64,000 nucleotides of DNA from Oceanicola sp. 502str15 (GCF_024105635.1 NZ_WYDQ01000001.1:496001-560000); one strand, 5' to 3'; counted from the stretch's first letter, positions 35,398 to 45,746 are shown. Made by a program: numbers and translations. The notes: generated by a model from the letters alone, not told the origin.

Positions 35398-35676
35398 ATG
35401 GATCGTGATAGCGCCGAGACGATTGCGCTCAGGGCCTTGGGCTGGCTGGCCGGGAATGATGAGCTTTTACCGGTATTTCTGGGCGCCACCGGCGTTTCGG
35501 AGGCAGAGGTTCGCGCACGGGCGGGCGAGCCGGAGTTTCTTGCCTCGGTGCTCGATTTTCTGGCCATGGATGACGCCTGGATCACCGGGTTCTGCGACGA
35601 CTCGGGGTTGGACTACACCCTGCCCATGCGCGCCCGCATGGCCCTTCCGGGCGGCGACCTGCCGAGCTGGACATGA
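35398..35676 (+). CDS. DUF3572 family protein
   Basis: A 92-residue protein opening MDRDSAETIALRALGWLAGND, typical of DUF3572 in alphaproteobacteria, where it is often found beside pleD/divK. It continues with a helical segment ending in FLAMDDAWITGFCDDSG. No biochemical function is known. It overlaps the HAD gene (ATGA), so the two are co-transcribed, divergent from pleD. Confidence 0.87.
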   Translation: MDRDSAETIALRALGWLAGNDELLPVFLGATGVSEAEVRARAGEPEFLASVLDFLAMDDAWITGFCDDSGLDYTLPMRARMALPGGDLPSWT

Positions 35677-36374
35677 GCGCCCCCGTGCTGCCGGGCCTGC
35701 TCTTTGACAAGGACGGCACCCTCTTCGACTACCAGAAGAGTTGGGGCGGCTTCACGCTGGCCTTCATCCACGACCTTGCCGAGGGCGACAGCGCCCTTGC
35801 GCAGGCCCTCGCCGAAGCGATGGGGATCGACCCGGTAACCGCCCGCTTCGCGCCAGACAGCCCGATTGTCGCCGGCACGCCTGAGGAGGCGATTGCGCCG
35901 GTCCTGCCGCTGTTGCCCGGCTGGACGGCGGCTGCTCTGACCGATCGGATCAACGCTGGCGCCGCGGTTGCGCCACAGGTTGCAGCCACGGATCTGACGC
36001 TCCTGTTTGACCGGCTGCGCGCGGGCGGGCACGTGCTGGGCATCGCGACCAATGATGCCGAAGCGGCCGCGCAGGCGCATCTCGCCCAAGCGGGGGTTGC
36101 CGAGGCCTTCAGCTATGTGGCGGGCTATGATTCGGGGCACGGTGCCAAGCCTGGCCCGGGCATGTGCCTGGCCTTCGCAGAGGCTACGGGTCTTGCACCG
36201 GGCGACTGCGCCATGATCGGAGACAGCCTGCACGACCTCGCCGCCGGGCGGGCGGCGGGCATGGTCTGCGTTGCGGTGCTCACCGGCATTGCACCGGACG
36301 TCGAACTGGCCCCCCACGCCGATGTCGTTCTGCCGGATATCGGCCATCTGCCCGCATGGCTCGCCAGCCTCTGA
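35673..36374 (+). CDS. HAD family hydrolase, phosphoglycolate phosphatase-like
   Basis: A 233-residue haloacid-dehalogenase-type phosphatase. Motif I is FDKDGTLF (catalytic Asp pair), motif II IATND, motif III the Lys of HGAKPGPGM, and motif IV MIGDSLHDLAAGRAAG. The helical cap lies between motifs I and II, as in Gph/PGPase proteins. It is likely a small-phosphomonoester phosphatase; the substrate cannot be read from sequence. Confidence 0.87.
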   Translation: MSAPVLPGLLFDKDGTLFDYQKSWGGFTLAFIHDLAEGDSALAQALAEAMGIDPVTARFAPDSPIVAGTPEEAIAPVLPLLPGWTAAALTDRINAGAAVAPQVAATDLTLLFDRLRAGGHVLGIATNDAEAAAQAHLAQAGVAEAFSYVAGYDSGHGAKPGPGMCLAFAEATGLAPGDCAMIGDSLHDLAAGRAAGMVCVAVLTGIAPDVELAPHADVVLPDIGHLPAWLASL

Positions 36375-36481
36375 ATGTTTTCGCCGCTCCATCGGCCTTT
36401 TGCGACACTTCGCGTCGCATCCGGAAAAACGCGACGCCCCGGGCGGACGCAACCTGAGTTGAAGAGCCCAGGAGCCGCAGC

Positions 36482-38041
36482 ATGGACGACACCCCGACAA
36501 AACGCCGCCGCGCGGGTGGCCGCGCCGCCAACCCGCGCCGCAATCGGCCCGAGGTGATCTCGCAGAGCCCGTGGCGGATTCCGATCAACACGGATGCGCC
36601 GATCGAGCCGCTGAGCCTGGAGGGCGTGGAAGCGATCCATGAAGGCGCGATGCGCATTCTCGAAGAGATCGGTATCGTCTTTCTCAACGAGGAGGCCTGC
36701 GCGATCTTTGCCGAGGCGGGCTGCATTGTCGAAGATCAGGTGGTGCGGATGGGGCGCGACTGGGTGATGGAGATGGTGGCCAAGGCCCCCTCCGAGTTTA
36801 CGATCACCCCGCGAAACCCGGCCCGCGCCCTGCCGGTCGGCGGAAAGGCGATCCTGTTCGGCAATGTCTCCTCGCCGCCCAACTACTGGGATCTTTCGCT
36901 CGGCTCCAAGGTGCCCGGCAACCGGGAGCAATGCGCCAACCTGCTCAAGCTTACCCAGTATTTCAACTGCATCCACTTTGCCGGCGGCTATCCGGTGGAG
37001 CCGGTCGACCTGCACCCCGCCACCCGCCACCTCGATGTGCTCTTCGACAAGCTGACCCTGACCGACAAGGTGCCGCACGCCTATTCGCTCGGGCCGGAGC
37101 GGGTGGAAGACGTGATGGAGATGGTGCGGATCGCTGCCGGGCTGAGCCACGAGGAGTTCGAAGCTGCGCCGCATATGTACACCAACATCAACTCGACCTC
37201 GCCGCTCAAGCATGACTGGCCGATGATCGACGGCTGCCTGCGCTGCATCCGGCGCGGGCAGGCGGTGATCGTGTCACCCTTTACGCTGGCCGGGGCGATG
37301 GCGCCCGTCACAATGGCCGGGGCCGTGGCCCAGAGCATCGCCGAGGCGCTGGCCGCCATCGCGCTGTTTCAATACGTGCGCCCGGGCTGCCCCTGCGTGA
37401 TCGGCACCTTCACCTCCAACGTCGACATGAAATCCGGCGCCCCGGCCTTTGGCACGCCCGAGTATATGCGCGCCACGCAGATGACCGGCCAGCTGGCCCG
37501 TCGCTACGGCTTGCCCCTGCGCGCCTCCGGGGCCTGCACGGCCAATGTGCCCGACGGGCAGGCGATGTGGGAAACCTCCAACTCGCTCTGGTCGGCGGTG
37601 CAGTCTGGCACGAACATCGTCTACCACGCGGCGGGCTGGCTGGAGGGCGGGCTGGTGGCCTCGCCGGAGAAGTTCATCATGGATTGCGAAGTTATCCAGA
37701 TGATCCAGCGCTACTTCGAGCCCGATGTCGTGGCGACGTCGCCCGATGACATTGCTGTCGACGCCATTGCCGAGGTTGGACATTACGGCCATTTCTTCGG
37801 GATCGAGCACACGCAAGCCCGCTACGAAACCGCCTTCTACCAGCCCATCGTCTCGGACTGGAGCAACTTCGAGGCGTGGCAGGCCAAGGGCGGTGTCTGG
37901 ACGGCAGAGCGGGCCCACACCACCTTTCACCGGATCATCGACAGTTTCGAGCCACCGCCCATGGCCCCTTCTATCCGCGAGGAGTTGGAGGCCTTCGTGG
38001 CCCGGCGCAAGGCAGAGGGCGGCGCACCGACCGATTTCTGA
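36482..38041 (+). CDS. Trimethylamine methyltransferase (MttB) family protein, non-pyrrolysine
   Basis: A 519-residue protein of the MttB superfamily. It opens with a basic leader (MDDTPTKRRRAGGRAANPRRN) and then SLEGVEAIHEGAMRILEEIG, the usual start of the TIM barrel. The frame is uninterrupted, with no internal TAG, so it is not a pyrrolysine enzyme. Non-Pyl homologues demethylate glycine betaine, proline betaine or related quaternary amines and pass the methyl group to a corrinoid protein. No corrinoid protein or methyltransferase partner gene is adjacent. The substrate is unknown. Confidence 0.88.
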   Translation: MDDTPTKRRRAGGRAANPRRNRPEVISQSPWRIPINTDAPIEPLSLEGVEAIHEGAMRILEEIGIVFLNEEACAIFAEAGCIVEDQVVRMGRDWVMEMVAKAPSEFTITPRNPARALPVGGKAILFGNVSSPPNYWDLSLGSKVPGNREQCANLLKLTQYFNCIHFAGGYPVEPVDLHPATRHLDVLFDKLTLTDKVPHAYSLGPERVEDVMEMVRIAAGLSHEEFEAAPHMYTNINSTSPLKHDWPMIDGCLRCIRRGQAVIVSPFTLAGAMAPVTMAGAVAQSIAEALAAIALFQYVRPGCPCVIGTFTSNVDMKSGAPAFGTPEYMRATQMTGQLARRYGLPLRASGACTANVPDGQAMWETSNSLWSAVQSGTNIVYHAAGWLEGGLVASPEKFIMDCEVIQMIQRYFEPDVVATSPDDIAVDAIAEVGHYGHFFGIEHTQARYETAFYQPIVSDWSNFEAWQAKGGVWTAERAHTTFHRIIDSFEPPPMAPSIREELEAFVARRKAEGGAPTDF

Positions 38042-38126
38042 TCTGAGGTGCCATGGCTGGGGCTGAACTTTGGCCTTTGTTAACCTGCCGCCGCTAGGCT
38101 GCGTCACAGGTTGAACAGGTTCAGAG

Positions 38127-38735
38127 ATGCATGGTCTGGTAAATCGTGCGGTGCAATGCTTTGTCCGCGACATCTATGGGCCTGAGGCATGGGCCGAGCT
38201 TGGCGCTGCCATGGGCATCGGCAGCCGAGGGTTCGAGGCCATGTTGACCTATGAGGACAGCGTGACGTTCGAGATGCTCGACCAGCTGTCGCATCAGCGC
38301 CAAAGGCCGGTCGAGGATATTCTGGAAGACCTTGGCACCTACCTCGTTGCCCACCCCAACACCCGTGCCATCCGCCGACTGCTCCGCTTTGGCGGCCAGA
38401 GCTTTGCCGAACTTCTCCATTCGCTCGACGACCTGCCTGATCGCGCCGGGCTGGCGGTGCCCGAGCTTGAGCTTCCGGCCCTTGCCCTGATCGAGGTTCG
38501 GCCCGGGCGCTACAAGCTGGAGGTCACGGCCAGCCACGGAGGCTATGGACCGGTGCTGACGGGTATCCTGCGGGCGCTTGCCGATGACTACGGCGCTCTG
38601 GCCTTTCTGGAGTTGCAGGGCGGCATGGGGCGTCATGAAGTGATCCTGATCGACCTGCTGGATGCCGAATTTGCCGAGGCAAAGCAGTTCTACCTCGGGC
38701 GCGGCCACGGCCAGCGGGTGGAGGGCGCGGGGTGA
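38127..38735 (+). CDS. H-NOX (HNOB)-like protein lacking canonical haem ligands
   Basis: A 202-residue protein. The start MHGLVNRAVQCFVRDIYGPEAW and the helical first half fit the haem-NO/O2-binding fold. In canonical H-NOX a proximal His follows LDEVH/LNDIH; here the aligned stretch is LDDLPDRAGLAVPELELP, with Pro in that place. The haem-propionate motif YxSxR reads VTASH. Haem binding is therefore doubtful. The GTG of an HNOBA-GGDEF gene overlaps its stop, so it is probably the sensory partner of that cyclase. Confidence 0.8.
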   Translation: MHGLVNRAVQCFVRDIYGPEAWAELGAAMGIGSRGFEAMLTYEDSVTFEMLDQLSHQRQRPVEDILEDLGTYLVAHPNTRAIRRLLRFGGQSFAELLHSLDDLPDRAGLAVPELELPALALIEVRPGRYKLEVTASHGGYGPVLTGILRALADDYGALAFLELQGGMGRHEVILIDLLDAEFAEAKQFYLGRGHGQRVEGAG

Positions 38736-39796
38736 GTGCCGAAATCGGACATGAAGCGCTCGCCGCGGCGGGCGGGGAGGGCGCTGCTCTGGTGGAGCCG
38801 GGCCTTTGTGCCGTGCTCGATCGGTTGATGCCGATGCACTTGCAACTTCGCCCCACCGGCCACATCGCCCATGCGGGGCCAAGCCTGCAAAAGCTGCTGC
38901 CCGGTCAACCGATTGCGGGGCGGCGTTTTCTGGAGATTTTCGAGTTGAAGCGGCCGGGGGCCACCACCCGAGTTTCGGACATGGCCAATGCCGAGGGCGG
39001 GCGGCTGAAGCTGGCGTTTCGCGACGCACCGAGGACCGGGCTGGTGGGGCTGGTTGCGCCGCTGCCGGGCGAGCAGGGGCTGATCGTCAACCTCTCCTTC
39101 GGGTTCAACATCATCGAGGCGGTGCAGAACCATGACCTGACCAGCGCCGACTTCGCCGCCACCGACCTGGCGGTGGAAATGCTCTACCTCGTCGAGGCCA
39201 AGACCGCCGCGCTCAGCGAGTGGAAGGCGCTCAACCAGCGGCTTCAGGGCGCGATGACCACGGCCGAGAAGCAGGCCTCCTCCGACATGCTTACCGGCCT
39301 CGCCAACCGCCGCGCGATGGAAGAGGTTCTGGCCCGGCTGACCAAAGCCAAGACCGCTTTCGGGCTGATGAACCTCGATCTCGATTTCTTCAAATCGGTC
39401 AATGACACGCTGGGTCATGCAGCAGGCGATCATGTGCTGCGGGAGGTGGCCGATATCTTGCGCGCCGAGACCCGCGCCGCCGATGTGATCGTTCGGGCCG
39501 GTGGGGATGAGTTTGTTCTGGTCTTTGTCGGGCTTTCCAACCCCGATCGGCTGGCCACCCTCGGGCGCCGGATCATTTCGCGGCTGGAAGAGCCGATCCC
39601 CTTCGAGGGTGAAACCTGCCGCATTTCCGGCTCCATCGGCCTGACCGTGAGCGACTTCTACACGGTCACCAATGCCGAGGAGATGATGCAGCATGCCGAC
39701 ACCGCGCTCTATGCCTCCAAGCGGGGCGGGCGCGGGATGGTGACAGTGTATTCGCCCGACCTTCCGGCCATTGGCGAGAATGCCGGCGCCGATTGA
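38732..39796 (+). CDS. HNOBA-GGDEF diguanylate cyclase
   Basis: A 354-residue protein with an N-terminal H-NOX-associated (HNOBA, PAS-like) domain at about 25-140, a short coiled coil at about 147-182 and a GGDEF domain. The active site GGDEF is at 257-261, and an RxxD inhibition site (RAAD) lies five residues before it. The protein should make c-di-GMP under control of the adjacent H-NOX-like protein. The GTG start overlaps the upstream stop. Soluble: no membrane segment is seen. Confidence 0.9.
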   Translation: MSAEIGHEALAAAGGEGAALVEPGLCAVLDRLMPMHLQLRPTGHIAHAGPSLQKLLPGQPIAGRRFLEIFELKRPGATTRVSDMANAEGGRLKLAFRDAPRTGLVGLVAPLPGEQGLIVNLSFGFNIIEAVQNHDLTSADFAATDLAVEMLYLVEAKTAALSEWKALNQRLQGAMTTAEKQASSDMLTGLANRRAMEEVLARLTKAKTAFGLMNLDLDFFKSVNDTLGHAAGDHVLREVADILRAETRAADVIVRAGGDEFVLVFVGLSNPDRLATLGRRIISRLEEPIPFEGETCRISGSIGLTVSDFYTVTNAEEMMQHADTALYASKRGGRGMVTVYSPDLPAIGENAGAD

Positions 39797-39826
39797 CTTC
39801 CGCCGCATGGAGCGGCCCCATGGGGC

Positions 39827-40537
39827 ATGTCATTTCTCAAAGGCCACTGGCAACTGCTGCTCATCCTTGCGCTGGTCTTCGCGCTCTGGCGCACGCCGGT
39901 CGTGTTTCCGCTGCGAATCTTCGTGATCTTCCTGCATGAGCTGTCGCATGGCCTCGCGGGACTGGCGACGGGGGGCAGCATCGTTGAAATCTCGCTGTCC
40001 GCACAGGAGGGTGGCCATGCGCTGATCCGGGGCGGCAACCGCTTTGTCACCCTCTCGGCGGGCTACCTCGGCTCGCTGTTGCTCGGGGCGCTGATCCTTG
40101 TCACCGCGTTGCGCACCCGTGCCGACCGGGGCGCCCTAGCCCTGTGCGGGCTGGTTCTGATCGTGGTCGCCGCCTTCTGGATCCGCAGCCCCTTTGCGCT
40201 CGTCTTCTGCCTGGCGGCCGGTGCAGTGATGCTCGCCGCGGCGCGCTATCTGCCGCACCAGGTCTCGGATCTGCTGCTGCGGATCATCGGCCTCACCAGC
40301 CTGATCTACGTGCCCTACGACATCTTCGACGACACCCTGCGCCGAAGCGCCCTGCGGTCGGATGCCCGCATGCTGGCCGAAGAATTCGGCGGCGCGACGA
40401 TCCTTTGGGGCGGTCTCTGGCTGGTGCTGAGCCTTGCGGTGATCTGGGGTTGCCTGCGCTACGGGCTTGGGCCTGCGAGCAACATCACCTTTCGGCGGAC
40501 GGGTGTTGGGGGGAGTAAAACGGCTGGTACCCCGTAG
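39827..40537 (+). CDS. M50 family membrane metallopeptidase
   Basis: A 236-residue membrane protein with a zinc-binding HELSH motif at 37-41 within a hydrophobic segment, typical of the compact M50B (site-2-protease-like) group. Further membrane helices lie at about 70-95, 104-120 and 120-140, and one near 195-212. The ribosome binding site is weak. The last 13 bases of the coding region run into the 3' end of the tRNA-Glu gene on the other strand, and the stop TAG is part of the tRNA acceptor region. Confidence 0.82.
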   Translation: MSFLKGHWQLLLILALVFALWRTPVVFPLRIFVIFLHELSHGLAGLATGGSIVEISLSAQEGGHALIRGGNRFVTLSAGYLGSLLLGALILVTALRTRADRGALALCGLVLIVVAAFWIRSPFALVFCLAAGAVMLAAARYLPHQVSDLLLRIIGLTSLIYVPYDIFDDTLRRSALRSDARMLAEEFGGATILWGGLWLVLSLAVIWGCLRYGLGPASNITFRRTGVGGSKTAGTP

Positions 40538-40599
40538 GGGAATCGAACCCCTCTTTCCAGGTTGAAAACCTGGCGTCCTAACCGATAGACGAACGGGGC
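40525..40599 (-). tRNA. tRNA-Glu (anticodon UUC)
   Basis: The minus strand folds as a 75-nt tRNA with encoded CCA. The acceptor stem is GCCCCGU with ACGGGGU, and the anticodon stem CCAGG/CCUGG holds a UUUUCAA loop, giving anticodon UUC. The T arm carries GUUCGAUUC. It lies between the convergent M50 gene and the P-loop kinase gene, beside recJ-glpX-hom. Confidence 0.97.
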
Positions 40600-40678
40600 A
40601 GGGTCCAGCCGTGGGGGGGTGTTTAGGAAAAGCGTGGGGGGAGCGCAAGAAGATTCTTCGCGCTGCTGCACCGATTTT

Positions 40679-41185
40679 TCAAACCGCGCTCATCGCCTTG
40701 AAAATCAGGCCCGCCGCGGCCTCGGGTGAGGCGGTGGCCGTGTCTATGTGCAGCTCCGCGCCCGCCCAGGGATTATAGTCGCGCTCCAGAACCGCCTGCC
40801 AGTCGGGCAGCTTGTGCCCCGGCAGGTCGGCCCGGCGCGACTCGACGCGCTTTCGGTGGGTGATCTCGTTGCTGCAGGTGATCTCGCATGTGACCAGACG
40901 GGTCTGCCCGGTGGCGATTTCGCAGAACCAGTCGCGGGTCATTTGCCACTGGTTCACGCAGTCGATGATGGTTGAATGCCCCTGCGCCAGAAAATCCCGC
41001 GCCTGCGCCTGTGCCACCCTGTAGCCCGCATCTGCAACGTCCTCGGGAGCGAGGACGGAGGCGCTGATTGCCGTTTCCACGGTGTCGATCCGCAGGTGGA
41101 TCGCGCCGGAGAGGCGGGCGAGGGCGCGGGAAACGGTGGTCTTGCCGCTGCCCGGGAGGCCTGCCAGCACCACGAGCGCGCTCAT
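40679..41185 (-). CDS. P-loop (AAA/zeta-type) small-molecule kinase
   Basis: A 168-residue nucleotide-binding protein with Walker A GLPGSGKTT at 9-17. The rest, including HLRIDTVETAI and the Arg-rich HRKRVESRRAD lid, looks like the small kinases annotated as AAA-family ATPase or gluconate-kinase/zeta-like. It overlaps the recJ start (ATGA). The substrate is unknown. Confidence 0.82.
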   Translation of the reverse strand: MSALVVLAGLPGSGKTTVSRALARLSGAIHLRIDTVETAISASVLAPEDVADAGYRVAQAQARDFLAQGHSTIIDCVNQWQMTRDWFCEIATGQTRLVTCEITCSNEITHRKRVESRRADLPGHKLPDWQAVLERDYNPWAGAELHIDTATASPEAAAGLIFKAMSAV

Positions 41186-42927
41186 GCGCGGGCCGCGTCT
41201 TCCAGCCGGAGTTGCGGGCGAGAACGGCCCTGCCAGTGATTCACCTCGAGCCGTCCGGCGAGGTGCCAGGCCCCGCCACGGGACTCGAGCATCGCCTTGC
41301 CGAGCGGCGTGTCGGCGAGGCGGAAGCCGATGGCGTCGAGCCGCTGGCCCATGGCCGTGCGGATCGACAGTTTGAGATGCCCGTCACCCACCACGCGGGC
41401 ATCGGAGAGTGCTGCCTCGGGCAGCGCAAACCGCGGCGCGGGGGCGGAGGCACCAAAAGGGCCAGCCTGTTCAAGGGCTTCGATGAGGTCGACCGTGGCG
41501 GCAGTGGGCAGGATCAGCCCGTCGAGCCGCAAGTCCCGTGGGCCGCCCGCACCGGCGCCCTGGCGACCGAGAAGCTCGGAGAGCCGGGCCATGGCGGGCC
41601 CCAACTGATCGACGGTGAGCGACAGGCCGGCCGCCATCTTGTGGCCGCCGCCCTGGGTGATCAGGCCCTCGGCTTCGAGCCGGTGCACACAGCCGCCCAG
41701 ATCGACACCGTTGACCGAGCGCCCCGACCCCTTGCCAGCGCTCCCTTCCATCCCGATCACCACGGCGGGCCTGCCGGTGGCCTCTTTCAGGCGGGAGGCG
41801 ACGATGCCGACCACGCCCGGATGCCAGCCCTCGCCGGCGGCCCAGACCAGAGGGGCCTCTAGCCCGCGCTCTTCCGCCTGTGCCATCGCCGCCTGCTGCA
41901 CAGCAGATTCGATCTCGCGGCGCTCCTTGTTGAGCGTGTCGAGCCGCTCGGCAAGCTCGCGGGCCTCGCCGGGATCATCAGTGGCCAGAAGTCTTGCGCC
42001 AAGGTCGGCGCGGCCAACGCGCCCGCCCGCGTTGATCCTGGGGCCGAGCAGGTAGCCGAGGTGATAGGGCGTGGGCGCACGGTCGACCCCGGCGACATCC
42101 GCGAGGGCGGAGAGGCCGGGGTGCGCGCGATGCGCCATGATCTTGAGACCCTGTCGCACGAGCGCGCGGTTGACCCCGATGAGGGGCGCCACATCGGCCA
42201 CGGTGGCGAGGGCCACGAGGTCGAGCAGGCCCATGAGGTCGGGCAGGGGGCTCTGCCCCGCCTCGCGGCGCTGGCGGTTGGCTTCGACGAGGCAGAGAAA
42301 CACCACGGCGGCGGCGCAGAGGTGGCCCAGCTCGCCGCTCTCGTCCTGCCTGTTCGGATTGACTACGGCCAGCGCGGGCGGGAGCGTTTCGCCGCCAAGG
42401 TGGTGGTCGAGCACCAGAACCTCGGCATCGCCGGCGGCTGCCAGCGCCTCATGCGAGAGGGTGCCGCAATCGACGCAGATGATCAGGCTATGGCTCTGGG
42501 AAAGCTCTGAAATTGCGGGCGCGTTGGGGCCGTAGCCTTCGCCGATACGGTCGGGCACGTAGAGCGTGGCCTCGCGGCCGAGGGTGCGGAGCCAGCGGAT
42601 CAGCAGGGCCGCCGAGGCCCCGCCGTCGACGTCGTAATCGGCGAAGATCGCGATCTTCTCGGCCTGCGCCACGGCCTTGTTCAACCGGGCGGCGGCGGGC
42701 TCCATGTCGTGCAGTCTGCGCGGGTCCGGGAGCAGGTCGCGCAGGGAGGGCGCGAGGAAGCCTTGGGCCTCTTCCGGGGCCACGTCGCGCTGCACCAGCA
42801 GACGGGCCAGCGGGCCGGGGAGGCCGGTGGACTGGGCCATGGCTTCGGCCAGCCGGTCCTCCTCGGCGGCGGGGCCGACCCAGCGCCGCCCGGTGAGGGA
42901 CTCTTCGACGCCGAGGTAGGCCGCCAT
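41182..42927 (-). CDS. recJ: Single-stranded-DNA-specific exonuclease RecJ
   Basis: A 581-residue 5'-3' exonuclease for recombination and mismatch repair, full length. DHH-family motifs: IFADYDVDGGASAALL (I), ICVDCGTLSHEAL, and the name-giving VLDHHLGGETLP. The DHHA1 part has GEGWHPGVVGIVASRL and QGGGHKMAAGLSL. It is followed by the kinase gene and preceded by glpX, 13 bases upstream, on the same strand. Confidence 0.96.
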   Translation of the reverse strand: MAAYLGVEESLTGRRWVGPAAEEDRLAEAMAQSTGLPGPLARLLVQRDVAPEEAQGFLAPSLRDLLPDPRRLHDMEPAAARLNKAVAQAEKIAIFADYDVDGGASAALLIRWLRTLGREATLYVPDRIGEGYGPNAPAISELSQSHSLIICVDCGTLSHEALAAAGDAEVLVLDHHLGGETLPPALAVVNPNRQDESGELGHLCAAAVVFLCLVEANRQRREAGQSPLPDLMGLLDLVALATVADVAPLIGVNRALVRQGLKIMAHRAHPGLSALADVAGVDRAPTPYHLGYLLGPRINAGGRVGRADLGARLLATDDPGEARELAERLDTLNKERREIESAVQQAAMAQAEERGLEAPLVWAAGEGWHPGVVGIVASRLKEATGRPAVVIGMEGSAGKGSGRSVNGVDLGGCVHRLEAEGLITQGGGHKMAAGLSLTVDQLGPAMARLSELLGRQGAGAGGPRDLRLDGLILPTAATVDLIEALEQAGPFGASAPAPRFALPEAALSDARVVGDGHLKLSIRTAMGQRLDAIGFRLADTPLGKAMLESRGGAWHLAGRLEVNHWQGRSRPQLRLEDAARA

Positions 42928-42940
42928 GCCGTTCAGCCCG

Positions 42941-43912
42941 TTACATCGCCGAGGTCGGGTTGCGATACTGCATGCGCCGCACCGAGCCGGTCTTGGAGCG
43001 CATCAGCAGCGTATCGGCGGTGAGATAGCCCACCTCGCGCTTGATACCCGAGAGGATCGAGCCATCGGTCACGCCGGTAGCGGCAAAGATCACATCGGCG
43101 CGCACCATCTCGTCGCGGCTGTAGATCTTGTCGAGATCCTCGATCCCGGCCTTGGCGGCGCGACCCTTCTCGTCTTCGTTGCGGAAGGTCAGGCGGCCCC
43201 ACATCTGCCCGCCCATGCATTTGAGCGCGGCGGCGGCCAGAACGCCCTCGGGGGCGCCGCCTAGGCCCATGTACATGTCGATCCCGGTCTGTTGCGGCTC
43301 GGCGCAATGCATCACCCCGGCCACGTCGCCATCGGTGATGAGGCGGATCGCGGCGCCGGTGGAACGGACTTCGGCGATCAGATCTTCGTGGCGCGGGCGC
43401 TCAAGGATGCAGACGGTGATATCGGCCGTCGTGGCCTGCTTGGCGGCGGCCAGAAGGCGGACGCGCTCAGCGGGGGATTGATCGAGGCTGACGATATCGG
43501 TGGGGTAGCCGGGGCCGACGGCGAGCTTTTCCATATAGACATCAGGGGCATGGAGCATAGAGCCGCGCGGGGCCATGGCGATGACGGTCAGCGCGTTTGG
43601 CATGTCCTTGGCGGTGAGGGTGGTGCCCTCGAGCGGGTCGAGCGCGATGTCGACCTCGGGGCCGGTGCCGCTGCCGACCTCTTCGCCGATGTAGAGCATG
43701 GGGGCTTCGTCACGCTCGCCTTCACCGATCACCACGGTGCCGCGAATATCGAGCGCGTTCAACTGGTTGCGCATGGCGTTGACGGCGGCCTGGTCGGCGG
43801 CCTTCTCGTCGCCGCGCCCGATCAGCTTGGCCGAAGCCAGGGCCGCCGCTTCCGAGACCCGGGCGAGACCGAGCGAGAGCATCCGGTCATGAAATTCAGG
43901 CTTCTTGGTCAT
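42941..43912 (-). CDS. glpX: Class II fructose-1,6-bisphosphatase
   Basis: A 323-residue GlpX-type phosphatase of gluconeogenesis (in some relatives also sedoheptulose-bisphosphatase). Metal and substrate motifs: VVIGEGERDEAPMLYIGE, the Asp/Glu of DIALDPLEGTTLTAK, and ITDGDVAGVMHCAEP. It lies between hom and recJ on the minus strand, an order common in Rhodobacteraceae. Confidence 0.95.
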   Translation of the reverse strand: MTKKPEFHDRMLSLGLARVSEAAALASAKLIGRGDEKAADQAAVNAMRNQLNALDIRGTVVIGEGERDEAPMLYIGEEVGSGTGPEVDIALDPLEGTTLTAKDMPNALTVIAMAPRGSMLHAPDVYMEKLAVGPGYPTDIVSLDQSPAERVRLLAAAKQATTADITVCILERPRHEDLIAEVRSTGAAIRLITDGDVAGVMHCAEPQQTGIDMYMGLGGAPEGVLAAAALKCMGGQMWGRLTFRNEDEKGRAAKAGIEDLDKIYSRDEMVRADVIFAATGVTDGSILSGIKREVGYLTADTLLMRSKTGSVRRMQYRNPTSAM

Positions 43913-44011
43913 CGGGTGCCCCTCTTGGCTGGCTGATTTAGTGATTGGGTAGCCTTACCCCATGGGCGGCGCAACCCTCGGGGCCGTTGTTAGCGCAAGC
44001 GGGCGCGGGGC

Positions 44012-45298
<1,287 letters not shown>

Positions 45299-45355
45299 GG
45301 CGGGCCTCCGTGGATCGAAAATCTGCGCCGGGCATAGCGGGTTGCGCGGGGAGGC

Positions 45356-45661
45356 TCAACCGGAATGGCTGCCTGCGTGACGACGAAGCGCGTCGTTCAT
45401 GCGGGCGCGCACGGGCGGCTCCACGATGGGGCCGCGCATTCGGGCGGCGCGGGCGCGCAGGGCGGCGACGCGGGCGGAGAGATCGCCGCGCACGGCGGCC
45501 GGGTCGGTGGTGGAGGCGTTGGCCTGCGCCAGGATGCCGTCGAGCGGTTGGAGGCGCGGGTAGGCGGCGGACTTGGCCGAGGCGCTCACCACGGCATCGA
45601 GCTCGGGGAACTGGGTGCAGCCCGAAAGGGCAAGGCAGAGGAGGAGCGCGGCGCGGGTCAT
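45356..45661 (-). CDS. Small putative lipoprotein
   Basis: A 101-residue protein from the ATG at 45661 with a lipoprotein signal (MTRAALLLCLALSGC; lipobox LSGC, Cys15). The mature part is alanine/arginine-rich and likely helical (VVSASAKSAAYPRLQPLD, then VAALRARAARMRG). It lies 57 bp upstream of hom on the same strand. I do not recognise a family; lipidation is inferred from the lipobox. Confidence 0.75.
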   Translation of the reverse strand: MTRAALLLCLALSGCTQFPELDAVVSASAKSAAYPRLQPLDGILAQANASTTDPAAVRGDLSARVAALRARAARMRGPIVEPPVRARMNDALRRHAGSHSG

Positions 45662-45732
45662 GGCGGGCAGGGTATCGGCTGGGGCAGGGGGAGGGAAGCG
45701 GGATGTGGGGCGATGGAGATCGGCGCTTGAAT

Positions 45733-45746
45733 TGAACACGCGTTCA
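45733..45746. promoter_or_regulatory. Candidate TetR operator
   Basis: TGAACACGCGTTCA is a 14-bp palindrome with one mismatched pair, immediately upstream of the TetR gene start and inside the region divergent from the lipoprotein gene. Position and symmetry fit autoregulation by the TetR protein. Confidence 0.5.

Noticed and set aside
36482..38041. Possible pyrrolysine-containing MttB
   Set aside because: The frame runs to a normal TGA without any in-frame TAG, so it is a non-pyrrolysine homologue.
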